A stretch of 64,000 bases of DNA from positions 310,001-374,000 of the forward strand of contig CBDDFL010000001.1 of assembly GCA_965227095.1 (NCBI GenBank). Direction: 5' to 3'. This document shows positions 63,584 to 64,000 of the stretch, piece by piece (the first letter of the stretch is position 1; each line of letters opens with the position of its first letter). Source of the DNA: JANQMY01 sp965227095. Lineage in GTDB: Bacteria > Pseudomonadota > Alphaproteobacteria > JANQMY01. Both the position numbers and the translations under genes were made by a program. The notes beneath the pieces are model-generated. The model was not told the origin of the DNA. It did not search any database and saw only the letters and a list, made by a program, of their open reading frames with translations.

Positions 63584-64000
63584 ATGGCTTTTCCATTTAC
63601 CAACGAAGCACAGTGCCCATGCGGTGCGTCGAAATTTAGTTTGTCGAAAACGCCCACCAGGCGGTTCATTTGCCATTGCACCATCTGCCAAAAGGTCTAT
63701 CAAAAGCCGTTTGCCGACGTGACAGTGATGTCCGCTGCGCGCGTGGCCGTCGATACGCCACACACAATCGAGTTTGGAAAATACAAAGAAGGCCCGGCCC
63801 TTGATCGCGGCGTCTGCAAAGAATGCAACAACCCCGTCGTCGGGATTCTGCCGGTGATGCCCTTTGTGCGCCTGGCTTTTGTTCCGTGCACGAATATCCT
63901 TGACCAGGAAACGCTACCGGACCCCGCAATGCACATCTATTATGACAGCCGTGTTGCGGATATTGACGATCCCTTGCCGAAGATCGAAGGGGATAAAAAA
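63584..64000 (+). CDS. GFA/CENP-V-domain protein, 3' end cut by window
   Basis: The frame runs past the window end; 139 codons are visible. CPCGASKF, CHCTICQK and CKECNNPV supply the zinc-binding cysteines of the GFA fold (glutathione-dependent formaldehyde-activating enzyme family). GGGGAG lies upstream of the ATG. The substrate is uncertain; many family members do not act on formaldehyde. Confidence 0.85.
   Translation, partial: MAFPFTNEAQCPCGASKFSLSKTPTRRFICHCTICQKVYQKPFADVTVMSAARVAVDTPHTIEFGKYKEGPALDRGVCKECNNPVVGILPVMPFVRLAFVPCTNILDQETLPDPAMHIYYDSRVADIDDPLPKIEGDKK

Overview
The window is a gene-dense bacterial chromosome segment of moderate GC. The set of families (malate synthase G, DUF3422, two TonB-dependent receptors, isoquinoline-oxidoreductase-type subunits, many acyl-CoA enzymes) suggests an aerobic alphaproteobacterium that degrades hydrophobic compounds. 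This is an inference from gene content; there is no rRNA. One tRNA gene (Ser, anticodon CGA) is present. No CRISPR array, transposase or prophage was found.

Layout. 1-5200: the end of a CobW-like GTPase gene, malate synthase G, a small membrane protein and an MFS transporter. 5200-9800: a nitronate monooxygenase/cupin operon facing an HxlR regulator, then two adjacent acyl-CoA dehydrogenases. 9900-15700: an IorA/IorB-type molybdenum hydroxylase with an AraC regulator, then a fused enoyl-CoA hydratase/3-hydroxyacyl-CoA dehydrogenase. 15700-24400: DUF3422, a second nitronate monooxygenase, a frameshifted acyl-CoA dehydrogenase, a zinc alcohol dehydrogenase, DUF6629 and an RND-type exporter.

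24400-39400 (cluster A): molybdopterin oxidoreductase, TetR regulator, TonB receptor, thiolase-like protein with DUF35 partner, P450, ferredoxin, GMC oxidoreductase, phosphotransferase, adenylate-forming ligase and Rieske oxygenase. Almost every promoter here carries a TCTA-N7-TAGA palindrome, best form ATCTAAT-N3-ATTAGAT. The likely owner is the TetR protein encoded at 26869.

40100-58000 (cluster B): alpha/beta hydrolases, a second molybdopterin oxidoreductase, an FAD amine-oxidase-like protein, two overlapping TetR genes, a second TonB receptor, acyl-CoA dehydrogenase, enoyl-CoA hydratase, acyl-CoA ligase, SDR and a GPH-type transporter. Its promoters carry a different palindrome, GTACA-TT-TGTAC. 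Clusters A and B therefore look like two separately controlled modules for taking up and degrading hydrophobic substrates through CoA esters. The substrates cannot be read from the sequence; the P450 + Ltp2-like/DUF35 combination in A resembles steroid side-chain degradation.

58800-64000: tRNA-Ser with a partial copy of itself, then housekeeping or unknown small proteins and the start of a GFA-family gene that runs off the window.

The most notable results are the two operator families that define clusters A and B, a third palindrome shared by the two nitronate monooxygenase promoters, two genes that seem to start at ATC and ATT, and a lipase-like protein whose nucleophile serine is replaced by alanine.
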